Positions 17,414-26,643 of a DNA stretch of 64,000 nt are shown here, in pieces (the first letter of the stretch is position 1; every line of letters begins with the position of its first letter). The stretch spans positions 1,116,001-1,180,000 of the forward strand of contig NZ_CP009498.1 in the NCBI RefSeq assembly GCF_001027545.1, read 5' to 3'. The position numbers were made by a program, and so were the translations under genes. This stretch comes from Endomicrobium proavitum. Lineage in GTDB: Bacteria; Elusimicrobiota; Endomicrobiia; Endomicrobiales; Endomicrobiaceae. Below the pieces are notes generated by a model that searched no databases, was not told the origin of the DNA, and worked only from the letters and a program-made list of their open reading frames with translations.

Positions 17414-18816
17414 TTATACTGCTCCCTTTTCATCAACTTGTCAAGAAAAAATGCCGATATCATAGAACCGATAAGACCCGGCGCCACAGTAGCCTGCCCA
17501 ACCAAAAACAAACCCGGAATTTTTGTAATCGGCATAACGTTTGCATTATTGATACAATGCATACTTCCATATGTGCCGTAATAATTTACATATTTCTTCA
17601 TTGTCGCCGGAGACGACATATCTACAAATTGAATTTTACTAAAAATATCGGGGCAGAGCAAACTAATCTTTGCTTTTATCTCTTGCGCTATTTTTATCTT
17701 TTTTGCTTTGTAATCCTCTTTAGAAATATTCCAAAACTTTTCATCAGAATCCACAGATTGCACAACGCAAGCAGCACGTGGACGCGTATCTGAAATATTT
17801 ATATACATAAAATTTTTATGGTCATTTTCAAAATCATTTGCTTTTAAAAAAGCAATGTTGTTTATATTATTATCTACGCAATCTTCTGCAAGAATACCAT
17901 ATAGAACAAAAAAACCGCAAGTGTCACGCATTTCTTTTATTCTTTCAAAATTTTTCTTTCTATAACTTCCAATCGGAGCAATTTTTATAAACTCTTTAGG
18001 GTGTATTGCAGAGACGCATATATCGCTCGCTATTTGACTGCCATCTGCAAAACTTATTTTTTTTACATTGTCAGAATTCTCAATCCGGACAACTTTAGTG
18101 TTTATTAAAACATCTATCTTTTGTTTTTTAAGCGCTTCTTTAAATGCCCTCACAAGCGTTGATGCGCCACCTTTTATTTTCCATACGTTGCTATACATTA
18201 TGGCGCTGCAACAACAATGAAAGTCAAAACTTGCCATAGACGGCGGAGAACCGTAAAGAATTGAAGAAAACGAAAGAAGTGTTTTTATTTCTTCATCTTT
18301 AAAACATTTATTTAAAACCTCACGCAGTGATACTGTACTGCCGCTAAAACGAAAGAAATCTTCATCCTTAAACGACCTACGGTGAATATTTAAAAAAGGC
18401 GTTGCGCTTATTACAGCTTCGCATAAATCCAAATATTTTTTTATGCCTTCTTTTTCGCAAGGGAAATATTCAATAAGCTTTTCTTCCATATTTCTACGCC
18501 CAAAAGGCATTTTAAAAATTCTGTTTGAGTCCACAAGATGGGCGGAGTCAAAGCCATCTTTATTACACAACTCTACGGGCACATCGAGCCCAAGTTCTTT
18601 AAACATATACCCGCCAACTTCGTCGTCTCCCAATGCTCCAGAATAATGAAATCCGGTTTCAAAATGAACACCGCGTCTATTGAACCCTGAAAATAACGGA
18701 GCAATATCAAGTGCCTGTTCAACTATTGCAACTTTTTTAAATTTTTTAGAAAGCAGCAATGCCGAGGTTAAACCTGATATTCCGCTGCCAATAACTACCG
18801 CATCATATGTTTGCAT
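17410..18816 (-). CDS. CrtI/CrtISO-like FAD-dependent oxidoreductase
   Basis: From ATG at 18816 the product is 468 residues (MQTYDAVVIGSGISG). The longer ORF begins at a TTG inside the fabG-like stop region and is not preferred. It has the dinucleotide-binding GXGXXG at the N-terminus (IGSGISGLTSALLLSK), then EQ at the end of beta-2, and the C-terminal FAD motif of phytoene desaturase/carotene isomerase relatives (IPGLFLVGQATVAPGLIGSM). Such enzymes desaturate, isomerise or saturate polyene chains. It is not one of the usual aryl polyene genes, so it may set the chain's unsaturation or geometry; this role is inferred from position. Confidence 0.82.
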   Translation of the reverse strand: MQTYDAVVIGSGISGLTSALLLSKKFKKVAIVEQALDIAPLFSGFNRRGVHFETGFHYSGALGDDEVGGYMFKELGLDVPVELCNKDGFDSAHLVDSNRIFKMPFGRRNMEEKLIEYFPCEKEGIKKYLDLCEAVISATPFLNIHRRSFKDEDFFRFSGSTVSLREVLNKCFKDEEIKTLLSFSSILYGSPPSMASFDFHCCCSAIMYSNVWKIKGGASTLVRAFKEALKKQKIDVLINTKVVRIENSDNVKKISFADGSQIASDICVSAIHPKEFIKIAPIGSYRKKNFERIKEMRDTCGFFVLYGILAEDCVDNNINNIAFLKANDFENDHKNFMYINISDTRPRAACVVQSVDSDEKFWNISKEDYKAKKIKIAQEIKAKISLLCPDIFSKIQFVDMSSPATMKKYVNYYGTYGSMHCINNANVMPITKIPGLFLVGQATVAPGLIGSMISAFFLDKLMKREQYK

Positions 18817-18844
18817 TAAATGTTTTCTCTGTTGTATTATAAAT

Positions 18845-19579
18845 TTATCCGCCAATTCCGCCGTTCACATGAAACACCTGCCCTGTAATATATTCGGCTT
18901 TATTTGAGGCAAGAAAAGACACTATTTCAGCGACATCTTCAGATTTGCCAAGTTTCCCGAGCGGAATAGTTTTAATTATCTGATTTATCGGAAGTCCTTC
19001 AAGCATTTCAGTTTCTATAAACCCGGGCGAAACTGCATTCACTAAAATATTTCTTTTTGCAACTTCTGCAGCAAGAGATTTTGTCGCTCCGACAAGCCCT
19101 GCTTTTGCCGCAGAATAATTACTTTGACCCGCAATAGCGAAATGCGCCGCCGCAGAAGTAATATTGATAATTCTACCTTCCCTGTTTTTAAGCATAAAAG
19201 GAAGAACATTTTTAGTTATATTGAAAAAACCATCAAGAGTTACTGATATAACATCTTTCCATTCAGATTCTTTCATCCAAACTAAAAGAGTATCTCTTCT
19301 AAACCCTGCATTATTTACAACAACATAAGGAGTTTGAGTTTCAAGAAGAGTAGATAACGCTTCTTCAGTTTGTTTGTAATCTGCAACATCAAATTTCAAA
19401 AGCAAACATTGTCTCCCTATTTTCTCAATCTCGGTCTTTACCTTTTGGGCTTCTTGGTTATTTGAGCGATAATTAAGCCATATATCAAAACCATCTCTTG
19501 CAAGTATTTTTGCTATAATAGCACCAATGCCTCTACTTGCACCTGTAACAAATGCTATTTTACGTTGATTTTCATTCAT
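18845..19579 (-). CDS. FabG-like 3-oxoacyl-ACP reductase (SDR family)
   Basis: This 244-residue short-chain dehydrogenase has TGASRGIG near the N-terminus for NADP(H), NNAGFRRD, the catalytic Ser in NITSAAAHF and YSAAKAGLVGA (YXXXK), and the FabG-like end ITGQVFHVNGGIGG. It reduces 3-oxoacyl-ACP to 3-hydroxyacyl-ACP during polyene elongation (ApeQ role). It is the first gene of the operon. GGGGA lies seven bases before the start, and the 353 bases upstream carry no intact gene, so the operon promoter must lie there, although I see no convincing consensus promoter. Confidence 0.9.
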   Translation of the reverse strand: MNENQRKIAFVTGASRGIGAIIAKILARDGFDIWLNYRSNNQEAQKVKTEIEKIGRQCLLLKFDVADYKQTEEALSTLLETQTPYVVVNNAGFRRDTLLVWMKESEWKDVISVTLDGFFNITKNVLPFMLKNREGRIINITSAAAHFAIAGQSNYSAAKAGLVGATKSLAAEVAKRNILVNAVSPGFIETEMLEGLPINQIIKTIPLGKLGKSEDVAEIVSFLASNKAEYITGQVFHVNGGIGG

Positions 19580-19932
19580 TTATTGTCCCCATATCTTGAA
19601 ATTAATGATCTTCCCCACACAATACAAGCCAATCATATTAGCGAAATTAGCCTCTTGGATTTTCAAATTTGATGACAAAATTTTTATAAATTCATTAGAC
19701 GTTAAGTTTTTAAATAGCTGTTCTATTTTGTCTCATTCCACAATTCTTCCACTCAATTGACGATTGCATTAACTTCTAACAAAAGATTCTGACATATATG
19801 CGTATTTACTGCTGTTAATTAGACTGCCTACATTTTAGCACAACATTAAATACGAAATCTATTGCCCATATTTCATTTGCTGCGCTTGCTGCAACCATAT
19901 GATACGTGCTATACAAGTTAATACATTATAAA
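19580..19932. other. 353-base gene-free interval upstream of the polyene operon
   Basis: No intact reading frame is present. The minus strand holds scattered similarity to an IS3-type transposase (see 19650-19893). No clear sigma-70 promoter for the operon could be picked out in this AT-rich DNA. The stretch separates the housekeeping operon ending at 19933 from the polyene operon starting at 19579, both on the minus strand. Confidence 0.7.
19650..19893 (-). pseudogene. Possible decayed IS3-family transposase fragment
   Basis: Translating the minus strand gives NEIWAIDFVFNVVL, then after about 40 codons with several stops SSIEWKNCGMRQN in the same frame, and in another frame LTSNEFIKILSSNLKIQ. 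These resemble, in order and spacing, the IS3 OrfB core segments around NXXWAMDF, LIEWRGXP and the EFIXWXXXXNIKI region after the second catalytic Asp. The DXE residues are not all recognisable. I regard this as a remnant of an old insertion; chance similarity is not excluded. Confidence 0.4.
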
Positions 19933-21111
19933 TTATTTAATCAACACAATTGCAAAATTTAAATATTCTGTTTCTTGCATTGAGGCTAATATCGGATGGT
20001 CTTTGGATTGGAAACCGTATTCTAAAATTACGGCTTCTCTTTTTGCTTTTGCGGCGGCTTGGCTGATTACTTCTTTGAAATCTTTAAAGTTTAAATGGTG
20101 AGAGCATGACGACGTGGCAAGAATTCCTCCGTGTCTTAAAAGGCTTATGGCAGCTTCGTTTACTTTTACGTAATGTTTAAAACCCGCGTTGAAATCTTTG
20201 CGGCTTTTTATAAGCCCCGGCGGATCTATGTTTACGATATCAAACTTTTCGCTTTTGGCTTCTTTAGACTGCAAATATTCCAAAGCGTCCGCTTCTACGC
20301 CGTTATAATCTTTTAACCCGTTTAAATTATAATTTTTTTCCGCGGTTTCAAGAGCGGGCAGAGATGAATCTACAAAAACAACTTCTTTTGCCCCGGCTTT
20401 TTTTGCGTATATTGCGAATGCGCCGGTATGGCAATAACAATCTAAAACTTTTTTATCTTTTACATAATTCGCAAGTTTCAATCTGTTGTCTCTTTGGTCA
20501 AAAAAATATCCTGTTTTTTGCCCGCGGACAATATCCGCGTAAAACTTCAATCCGTTTTCTTCTATAATTATATCTTCGGAAATCTCGCCGAAATAAATTT
20601 CATTTTCCGCTTTAAGATTTGCGTTTTCAAGCTGCCTTAAATGAGCGTCGTTTCTTATAAAAATTCCTTTAGGATTGTAAACAAGTTTTGCGGCTTCTAA
20701 AATATCCGCCTTGCGAAAATCCGCGCCGGCGCAAACAAATTGCGCGCATAAATAGTCGCCGTATTTATCTATGATAACACCTGACATATTATCCGACTCG
20801 CCAAAAATCGCGCGGTAAGATTTTTCGTTCGGGTAAACTTTTTCTCTTAACGCTTTTGCGGATGCAATGCGCTTTTCCCAAAACGCAATATTTATATCTT
20901 CATTTTCAACTGTGCTTAAAAGCCTAAAAGCAATTAAAGAATGCGGATTATAAAAACCAAAACCTATCAAAGCCTCGTCGTTATCATAAAGAGCGACAAT
21001 ATCATTAACCGTCGGGCTTCCTTCAATATTTTTAATTTCATTTGAGAAAACCCACTTATGCCCGCTTTTAATTCTTTTACCTTCGCCTGCTTTCAAAATA
21101 ATTTTTTTCAT
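19933..21111 (-). CDS. rlmI: RlmI-like 23S rRNA (cytosine-C5) methyltransferase
   Basis: From ATG at 21111 (AAGGA six bases upstream; the nine extra upstream codons are not preferred) the product is 392 residues. It begins with a PUA domain (IILKAGEGKRIKSGHKWVFSNEI) and continues with an EEHEA-like linker and a class I methyltransferase: VRGQKTGYFFDQRDNR, VLDCYCHTGAFAIYAKKAGA (motif I), FDIVNIDPPGL (motif IV) and a TSSCSHH motif with the catalytic Cys. RlmI methylates C1962 of 23S rRNA using SAM. It is the last gene of the long minus-strand housekeeping operon. Confidence 0.85.
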   Translation of the reverse strand: MKKIILKAGEGKRIKSGHKWVFSNEIKNIEGSPTVNDIVALYDNDEALIGFGFYNPHSLIAFRLLSTVENEDINIAFWEKRIASAKALREKVYPNEKSYRAIFGESDNMSGVIIDKYGDYLCAQFVCAGADFRKADILEAAKLVYNPKGIFIRNDAHLRQLENANLKAENEIYFGEISEDIIIEENGLKFYADIVRGQKTGYFFDQRDNRLKLANYVKDKKVLDCYCHTGAFAIYAKKAGAKEVVFVDSSLPALETAEKNYNLNGLKDYNGVEADALEYLQSKEAKSEKFDIVNIDPPGLIKSRKDFNAGFKHYVKVNEAAISLLRHGGILATSSCSHHLNFKDFKEVISQAAAKAKREAVILEYGFQSKDHPILASMQETEYLNFAIVLIK

Positions 21112-21145
21112 TTTTTCCTTTTTATGAAACAACGGCAAACAACAA

Positions 21146-22402
21146 TTAATACTTCAAATCTTTATAAATCGGAAAATCTTTACAGAGTCTTTGCATGTCC
21201 GCTTTTGTGTCGGATATAACTTTCCGGTCGTCAATGTGTTTTAAAACTTTAACTATAGCTTCGGCAATTTTCACCATTTCAGGCTCTTTCATTCCTCTTG
21301 TGGTTACCGCCGGAGAACCTACTCTTATGCCGGAAGATATCGCCGGTTTTTCCGGGTCGTAAGGTATTCCGTTTTTATTAAGCGTAATGCCGGCTTTTTC
21401 CAAAACTTCCTGCGCTGTGTTTCCTTTAACGTTTAACGGTCTTAAGTCAACTAAAAATACGTGAGAATCCGTGCCGCCGGAAACAATTTTTAATCCGCCT
21501 TTTTCAAGCGTTTGCGCCAAAACTTTAGCATTAATTAAAACTTGAGATTGATATTGTTTAAACTCGGGACGCAGCGCTTCGGTAAACGCAACCGCTTTTG
21601 CGGCAATAACGTGCATTAACGGCCCGCCCTGCTCGCCCGGGAAAACCGCGGAGTTTATTTTTTTTGCAAGAGCTTCGTCGTTAGTTAAAATTAAACCGCC
21701 GCGAGGACCGCGAAGAGTTTTATGAGTTGTTGTTGTTACAACATCGGCATATTCTATTGGCGACGGATAAACGCCGGCGGCAATAAGTCCGGCATAATGA
21801 GCCATATCGCACATGTGATAAGCGCCCGCTTTTTTTGCAATTTCGCCGATACGTTTCCAATCCCAAATTCTTGAATACGCGCTGGCGCCCGAAATAATAA
21901 TTTTAGGTTTATGTTCTAAAGCCAACTTTTCCATTTCGTCATAATTTATTATTCCGGTTTTTTCGTCAACCGTATAAGAAATTACGTTAAACCATTTTCC
22001 GCTGACGTTAAAAGGGTTGCCGTGAGAAAGATGTCCGCCGTGAGAAAGATTTAGTCCTAAAACCGTGTCGCCAGGTTTTGCAAGCGCGAAAAAAACGGCA
22101 AAATTTGCCTGCGCGCCGGAATGAGGCTGAACGTTTGCAAATTTTGCGTTGAAAAGTTTTTTCGCTCTTTCAATAGCCAAAGTTTCCACAACGTCAACAA
22201 CTTCGCAGCCGCCGTAATATCTTTTTCCCGGATAGCCTTCCGCGTATTTATTTGTTAAGCAAGACCCTTGAGCTTCCATAACCGCCTGAGACGTTATGTT
22301 TTCAGACGCAATAAGCTCTATGGTGTTTCTTTGTCTTTCAAGCTCCGCGTTTAAAAGCCCGTAAATTTCGCCGTCTGTTTTTTGAACATTAGACATTGTC
22401 AT
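21146..22402 (-). CDS. glyA: Serine hydroxymethyltransferase
   Basis: This 418-residue PLP enzyme interconverts serine and glycine with tetrahydrofolate in the cytoplasm. Diagnostic stretches are [33 protein letters not shown], the PLP lysine in [15 protein letters not shown], and the C-terminal [11 protein letters not shown]. Length is normal for the family. AAGGAG lies nine bases upstream of the start; a three-codon mini-ORF (ATG AAA AAA TGA) overlaps the leader just before it. The next gene downstream is rlmI and upstream is tsaC. Confidence 0.95.
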   Translation of the reverse strand: MTMSNVQKTDGEIYGLLNAELERQRNTIELIASENITSQAVMEAQGSCLTNKYAEGYPGKRYYGGCEVVDVVETLAIERAKKLFNAKFANVQPHSGAQANFAVFFALAKPGDTVLGLNLSHGGHLSHGNPFNVSGKWFNVISYTVDEKTGIINYDEMEKLALEHKPKIIISGASAYSRIWDWKRIGEIAKKAGAYHMCDMAHYAGLIAAGVYPSPIEYADVVTTTTHKTLRGPRGGLILTNDEALAKKINSAVFPGEQGGPLMHVIAAKAVAFTEALRPEFKQYQSQVLINAKVLAQTLEKGGLKIVSGGTDSHVFLVDLRPLNVKGNTAQEVLEKAGITLNKNGIPYDPEKPAISSGIRVGSPAVTTRGMKEPEMVKIAEAIVKVLKHIDDRKVISDTKADMQRLCKDFPIYKDLKY

Positions 22403-22415
22403 TTTTTCATGCTCC

Positions 22416-23030
22416 TTAAATATATTTTAAAATTTCATTAGTATTTAAGCACCCTTTGCGAACTATTACATATGGAAATTTTACCATGTCTATAACCGTG
22501 GACTCAAAAGAAAACTCGCATTTACCGCCGTCCACTATAACGTCCGCAACGCCGTCAAACTCTAAAACGTCTTTATAGTTTTTAGCGCTTTTTTTACCTG
22601 AAGCGTTTACGGAAGTAGTCCAAACAGGGCTTGCGATTTCTTTTAAAAGTTTTAACATAAAAACATTGTTCGGAATGCGCACGCCGAGATTATCTCTGCC
22701 GCCGGACAAAATTTTACCAAGTTCTGTCGTCGGAAAAATTAACGTAAGCTGCCCCGGCCAAAACTTTTTTGCAATCTTTAAAGCCTTTTGCGGAATTTCA
22801 ACTAAAACTTTAACGCTTTCAATGTCAGGCGTCATTACAACAAGAGGTTTTTTATAACTTCTGCCTTTAATTTTATAAATTATATTCTTAGCTTCCGTAT
22901 TAAACGCGTCCGCGGCAAAACCATAAACCGTTTCCGTAGGAACTATCGCCACCCCGCCGCTTTTAATAACGTCCGCAACTTTTTTATGAGCGTCTTTTTC
23001 AATATGAGAAATTTTCAAAGTTTTTTTCAT
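22416..23030 (-). CDS. tsaC: Threonylcarbamoyl-AMP synthase (TsaC/Sua5/YrdC)
   Basis: From ATG at 23030 (MKKTLKIS) the product is 204 residues. It makes threonylcarbamoyl-AMP from threonine, bicarbonate and ATP for the t6A modification of ANN-decoding tRNAs. Motifs seen are [31 protein letters not shown] (the KXR motif region), RIPNNVFML and [11 protein letters not shown]. The short (TsaC/YrdC) form is present, without the Sua5 C-terminal domain. The extended ORF to 23042 would start at a GTG without a better SD. Confidence 0.9.
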   Translation of the reverse strand: MKKTLKISHIEKDAHKKVADVIKSGGVAIVPTETVYGFAADAFNTEAKNIIYKIKGRSYKKPLVVMTPDIESVKVLVEIPQKALKIAKKFWPGQLTLIFPTTELGKILSGGRDNLGVRIPNNVFMLKLLKEIASPVWTTSVNASGKKSAKNYKDVLEFDGVADVIVDGGKCEFSFESTVIDMVKFPYVIVRKGCLNTNEILKYI

Positions 23031-23061
23031 TGCCGTTACCAAACTTCAAAGCCCAAACTTC

Positions 23062-24270
23062 TTAACTTCTGTAATCGCCGTTAATTTTTACATAGTCATA
23101 CGAAAAATCGCAGGCGTAATATTTTGACGCGCATTTGCCGCATTTTAAATTTAGTTCTACTTTTATATCTTTTTTCAGCAGCGCTTTTTTTGCGCGCTTT
23201 TCGCTGAAATTTAACGGAGCTCCGTTTTTAAAAGTTTGAATGCCGCCCATGGTTATGTCTATTTTATCCGGGTTAAAAGGAACGCCCGCTCTGCCGGCCG
23301 CGGCTATAACTCTGCCCCAGTTTGCGTCTGCGCCGAAAACAGCCGTTTTAAAAAGCGGAGATGTCGCTATGGTGCGCGCTATAAGTTTTGCGTCGTTAGC
23401 CGTTTTCGCGTTTTTAACTTCAATTTCTATAAACTTTGTCGCGCCTTCCCCGTCTTTTGCAATTTGTTTTGCAAGATCTACGGTAATTTCGTCAAGCGCG
23501 TCGGCAAACTTTCTCAAATCTTTTCCGGCAAGTTTTCCGGTTTTGCTTGCGGCGTTTGCCAAAAGTATAACGGTATCGTTTGTTGAAGTGTCTCCGTCAA
23601 CGGAAACGCAATTGAAAGACTGATCAACCGATTTCTCTAAAGTTTTTTGTAAGTTTTTAGCGTCTATTTGCGCATCGGTTAAAATAAAAGAAAGCATTGT
23701 TGCATGCAGACCAGCCATATCAGGGTGAATCATTCCCGCGCCTTTCACGCAGCCCCAAATTTTAACTATGCCGTTTTTAATTTTAATTTTTCTTGCGGCT
23801 TTTTTTATAAAAGTATCGGTAGTCATTACGGCAAGCGCGGCGTCATTTTCATTTTTAACGGATTTGCCTAAAGAAGATTTAAGCAGTTCAACGCCGCCGT
23901 AAAACTTTTGCATATTTAAAAGCTGACCGATAACGCCCGTGGACGCCACGAGAACGGAATCTTTCGGAAGAGCGAATTTATTTTCTATTTCCATACACAT
24001 TTGAAGCGCGTTTTTTTTGCCTTCCGCGCCGGTGCATGCGTTTGCGCAGCCCGAATTTGCAACCACGCCGTAAAATTTTCCGCCTCTTTTAAGACGGGCT
24101 ATGTCAACTACAACGGGCGCGGCTTTTGCCATATTTTGCGTAAAAGTCCCCGCAGCCGTTGCCGGAAATTCCGAGATAAACAGCGCTAAATCTTTTTTGC
24201 CTTCTTTTTTTGATATGCCGCTTCTAACGCCGCCTACTTTAAAACCGTTTGGAATGTTACTTGAGGACAT
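23062..24270 (-). CDS. argJ: Bifunctional glutamate N-acetyltransferase/amino-acid acetyltransferase
   Basis: This 402-residue protein of arginine biosynthesis transfers acetyl from N-acetylornithine to glutamate. It should self-cleave before the Thr in the ATML motif; here the region reads KGAGMIHPDMAGLHATMLSF. Against the usual HPNMATMLSF this is longer by about three residues before the cleavage Thr. Other landmarks are NSGCANACTGAEG, STGVIGQLL, SVDGDTSTNDT and FGADANWGRV. argC lies two genes upstream in the same operon. Whether the insertion affects processing is unknown. Confidence 0.93.
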   Translation of the reverse strand: MSSSNIPNGFKVGGVRSGISKKEGKKDLALFISEFPATAAGTFTQNMAKAAPVVVDIARLKRGGKFYGVVANSGCANACTGAEGKKNALQMCMEIENKFALPKDSVLVASTGVIGQLLNMQKFYGGVELLKSSLGKSVKNENDAALAVMTTDTFIKKAARKIKIKNGIVKIWGCVKGAGMIHPDMAGLHATMLSFILTDAQIDAKNLQKTLEKSVDQSFNCVSVDGDTSTNDTVILLANAASKTGKLAGKDLRKFADALDEITVDLAKQIAKDGEGATKFIEIEVKNAKTANDAKLIARTIATSPLFKTAVFGADANWGRVIAAAGRAGVPFNPDKIDITMGGIQTFKNGAPLNFSEKRAKKALLKKDIKVELNLKCGKCASKYYACDFSYDYVKINGDYRS

Positions 24271-24271
24271 T

Positions 24272-24880
24272 TTAGAAAAGCCCCTTAATTTTATTTTTTA
24301 TATTTGTAAAAAATCCCGCAGATTTTTCTTCCTGTTTTACCGCTGCCGCAGAACTTGCCGCCACGGTTGTTTTAGCCGTTGTAACCGCGGTTGTTGTTTT
24401 TGCAACAGTCGTTTTTGTTTGATCCGAAGCTTTTTTTGCAGTAGTTTGGGCTTTTGTTTTTGCCGCCGCAAGCGCTTGCTGTTTTGCGACTGCCGCTTTT
24501 TTAGAGCTGTCGGCAAGAAGCGCGTCTAAATTTTTGCCTGCATACCCCGACTCTTTTGCGGACGTTAGCCATTTCGTTGCTTCGTCATAATTTTTTTTCA
24601 CGCCGCCGGCGCCGGTTAAATACATGTTGCCCAAAGCGTATTGCGCTTTTGCGTAACCGTTTTCTGCGGACTGTTTCAAATATTTTAGAGAGTTTGCTTT
24701 GTCTTGCTTAAATTCGTAAACCATGCTTAAATCATACTGCGCGCCTCTGTCGCCGGCGTCAGCTTCCTGTTTTAATTCTGCAACCTGAGCAGGGTCTGCC
24801 GGATTTACCGGACCTAACGCTAAAACCGGAACGCAAAAACTTGCCGCAGCAAACAAAGCAAACAATAAATTTTTTTTCAT
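24272..24880 (-). CDS. Exported Sel1-repeat protein
   Basis: This 202-residue protein has a signal peptide (basic start, hydrophobic core, cleavage near VLALG), two to three Sel1/TPR-like repeats (AGDRGAQYDLSMVYEFKQD, ENGYAKAQYALGNMYLTGAG, DEATKWLTSAKESGYAG) and a low-complexity Ala/Lys/Thr-rich tail of about 60 residues. Sel1 repeats mediate protein-protein contacts. It is wedged between argJ and argC with only two and eleven bases of spacing, so it is co-transcribed with arginine genes although no link to arginine synthesis is evident. Confidence 0.8.
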   Translation of the reverse strand: MKKNLLFALFAAASFCVPVLALGPVNPADPAQVAELKQEADAGDRGAQYDLSMVYEFKQDKANSLKYLKQSAENGYAKAQYALGNMYLTGAGGVKKNYDEATKWLTSAKESGYAGKNLDALLADSSKKAAVAKQQALAAAKTKAQTTAKKASDQTKTTVAKTTTAVTTAKTTVAASSAAAVKQEEKSAGFFTNIKNKIKGLF

Positions 24881-24891
24881 TTTTTCCTCTT

Positions 24892-25914
24892 TTATTTTAG
24901 CCCCGCGGTTTGGTTAAGCCCAAACATTATATTCATGTTCTGCACGGCTTGCCCCGAAGCGCCTTTTACAAGATTATCTATAACTGAAATTATTATAAGC
25001 TTGCCGGTTCTTTTATCAACTTTAAGACCTATTAAACACATGTTAGTGTTTACCGCGTCTTTTATTGCGGGAAGAAGGCCGTCGTCTAAAACGTTAACGA
25101 AAGGTTTGCCTTTGTAGAACTCTTTATACAATTCAATTATTTGCGCCGACGATAAATCTTTTTTAAGATTTACGTAAATTGCAGAAAGCATTCCCCTTTC
25201 AACGGGCATTATTTGAGGCGTGAAAGTTACCGTAACGTCGCTGCCTGAAAGAACCGTAAGTTCCTGCTCAATTTCCGGAATGTGCCTGTGCGTGCCGGCT
25301 ATTTTATATGCCCTGAAATTCGGATGTTCGTTTTGAAAATATTCCTGCGTACTTTTTCTTCCGGCGCCGGATATTCCGCTTTTTGCGTCTATTATTACGC
25401 CTTTTAAATCTACAATATTATTTTTTATAGCGGGGGCAAGCCCTAAAGCTATAGTCGTGGGATAACACCCGGGGTTTGCCAAAAGCGCCGCCTGTTTAAC
25501 GGACTCTTCGTTTAATTCCGAAAGTCCGTAAACGCTTTTTTCAATATACTCTTTTGCGGTGTGATTTACCTTATACCACTTTTCATAAACTTCCGGATTT
25601 GTAAGCCTGAAATCCGCCGACAAATCTATAACTTTAACGCCGGCGTTTACCAGCTGCGGAACTATTTCAAACGCCACCGCGTGAGGAAGCGCCAAAAAAA
25701 CCGCGTCGCAGTTTTCTTTAATTTTGTTTGCGTCAAGCGGTTCTATTTTTAAATTTAACTTTTCAAATTGCGGATATATATTTTTCAAATCCCTTGTTTC
25801 AGACGCGGCTCTGCCGTAAAGCCCCGTTATTTTAACATCAGGATGCTTTGATAAAATTTTTAAAAGCTCCTCGCCGGTATAACCGGTTATGCCTACAATT
25901 GCGACCCTAATCAT
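24892..25914 (-). CDS. argC: N-acetyl-gamma-glutamyl-phosphate reductase
   Basis: This 340-residue NADP-dependent reductase converts N-acetylglutamyl phosphate to the semialdehyde in arginine synthesis. Visible motifs are [18 protein letters not shown] for NADP, the catalytic cysteine in [25 protein letters not shown], and the late [14 protein letters not shown]. Length is standard. argB and argD are not in the window. It follows rsmI by 27 bases that belong to a purine-rich repeat copy. Confidence 0.95.
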   Translation of the reverse strand: MIRVAIVGITGYTGEELLKILSKHPDVKITGLYGRAASETRDLKNIYPQFEKLNLKIEPLDANKIKENCDAVFLALPHAVAFEIVPQLVNAGVKVIDLSADFRLTNPEVYEKWYKVNHTAKEYIEKSVYGLSELNEESVKQAALLANPGCYPTTIALGLAPAIKNNIVDLKGVIIDAKSGISGAGRKSTQEYFQNEHPNFRAYKIAGTHRHIPEIEQELTVLSGSDVTVTFTPQIMPVERGMLSAIYVNLKKDLSSAQIIELYKEFYKGKPFVNVLDDGLLPAIKDAVNTNMCLIGLKVDKRTGKLIIISVIDNLVKGASGQAVQNMNIMFGLNQTAGLK

Positions 25915-25930
25915 TACTTTCTCCTTTTTA

Positions 25931-25962
25931 CTTGCTCCTTACTACTTACTATTTTTTACTTT
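25931..25962. repeat. Solo copy of the purine-rich inverted-repeat arm
   Basis: This 32-base pyrimidine-rich stretch matches the right arm near 463-494 at 27 of 32 positions, beginning with an identical 13-base CTTGCTCCTTACT. No partner arm or four-helix-bundle gene accompanies it. It overlaps the last codons and stop of rsmI, so the end of that protein (KVKNSK) is encoded by the repeat. Confidence 0.65.
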
Positions 25963-26640
25963 ACTTTCAGGGTAAACTAAAACTACAAATTCGCCTAAAA
26001 TTTCTTTTCTTGTTTTTATATTTGCTTCCGCTTCTTTTATACTGCCTCTTATAAACTCTTCAAATTTTTTTGTAAGTTCCCGCGCTAAACATATTTGCGC
26101 GTTTTCGCCGAACACTTCGCGGCAAATTTCTACGGTTTTTATAATTCTGTGAGGCGACTCGTAAAAAACTATTGTCTTTTCAAGCGGCGCGCACTCGGCA
26201 AGCTCTTTTTTCATTTTGCCCGGTTTTCTTTTTAAAAAACCGCAGAAAATAAATCCGTCGGTAGGAAGCCCGGAACCTACCAGCGCCGTTATAACGGCGC
26301 TTGCTCCGGGCAGCGGCTCTACTTTTATATTTTTTTCAAGCGCGGCTTTAACTAAAATATATCCCGGGTCGGAAATTGCCGGCGTTCCGCCGTCGGAAAT
26401 TAAAGCTATTTTTTTGCCGTCCGTAAGTTTGTCTATAATTTGAGGCAATCTGTGCTGCTGGTTGTAAGAATAAAAACTTACAAGCGGCTTTGAAATTTCA
26501 AAATGCGTTAAAAGTTTTAAACTCTGGCGAGTGTCTTCGCAGGCTATTAAATCGCACTCTTTTAAAATTCTCAACGCTCTTAAAGTTATGTCTTCAAGAT
26601 TTCCTATTGGCGTTGGAACAATATATAAAATGCCGCTCAT
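25942..26640 (-). CDS. rsmI: 16S rRNA (cytidine-2'-O)-methyltransferase RsmI
   Basis: This 232-residue SAM enzyme of the tetrapyrrole-methylase fold modifies C1402 of 16S rRNA. Landmarks are LYIVPTPIGNLEDITLRAL, ACEDTRQSLKLL, ALISDGGTPAISDPGY, PGASAVITALVGSGLPTDGF and FYESPHRI. It is shorter than the E. coli protein (about 286) because the C-terminal domain is lacking or reduced; the coding end runs into a purine-rich repeat at 25931-25962, which may have truncated it. It is packed four bases after the HD-GYP gene. Confidence 0.9.
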   Translation of the reverse strand: MSGILYIVPTPIGNLEDITLRALRILKECDLIACEDTRQSLKLLTHFEISKPLVSFYSYNQQHRLPQIIDKLTDGKKIALISDGGTPAISDPGYILVKAALEKNIKVEPLPGASAVITALVGSGLPTDGFIFCGFLKRKPGKMKKELAECAPLEKTIVFYESPHRIIKTVEICREVFGENAQICLARELTKKFEEFIRGSIKEAEANIKTRKEILGEFVVLVYPESKVKNSK

Positions 26641-26643
26641 ATA

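Noticed and set aside
23240-23623. Plus-strand ORF of 127 codons opposite argJ
   Set aside because: It mirrors argJ codon structure, has no SD and no recognisable family.
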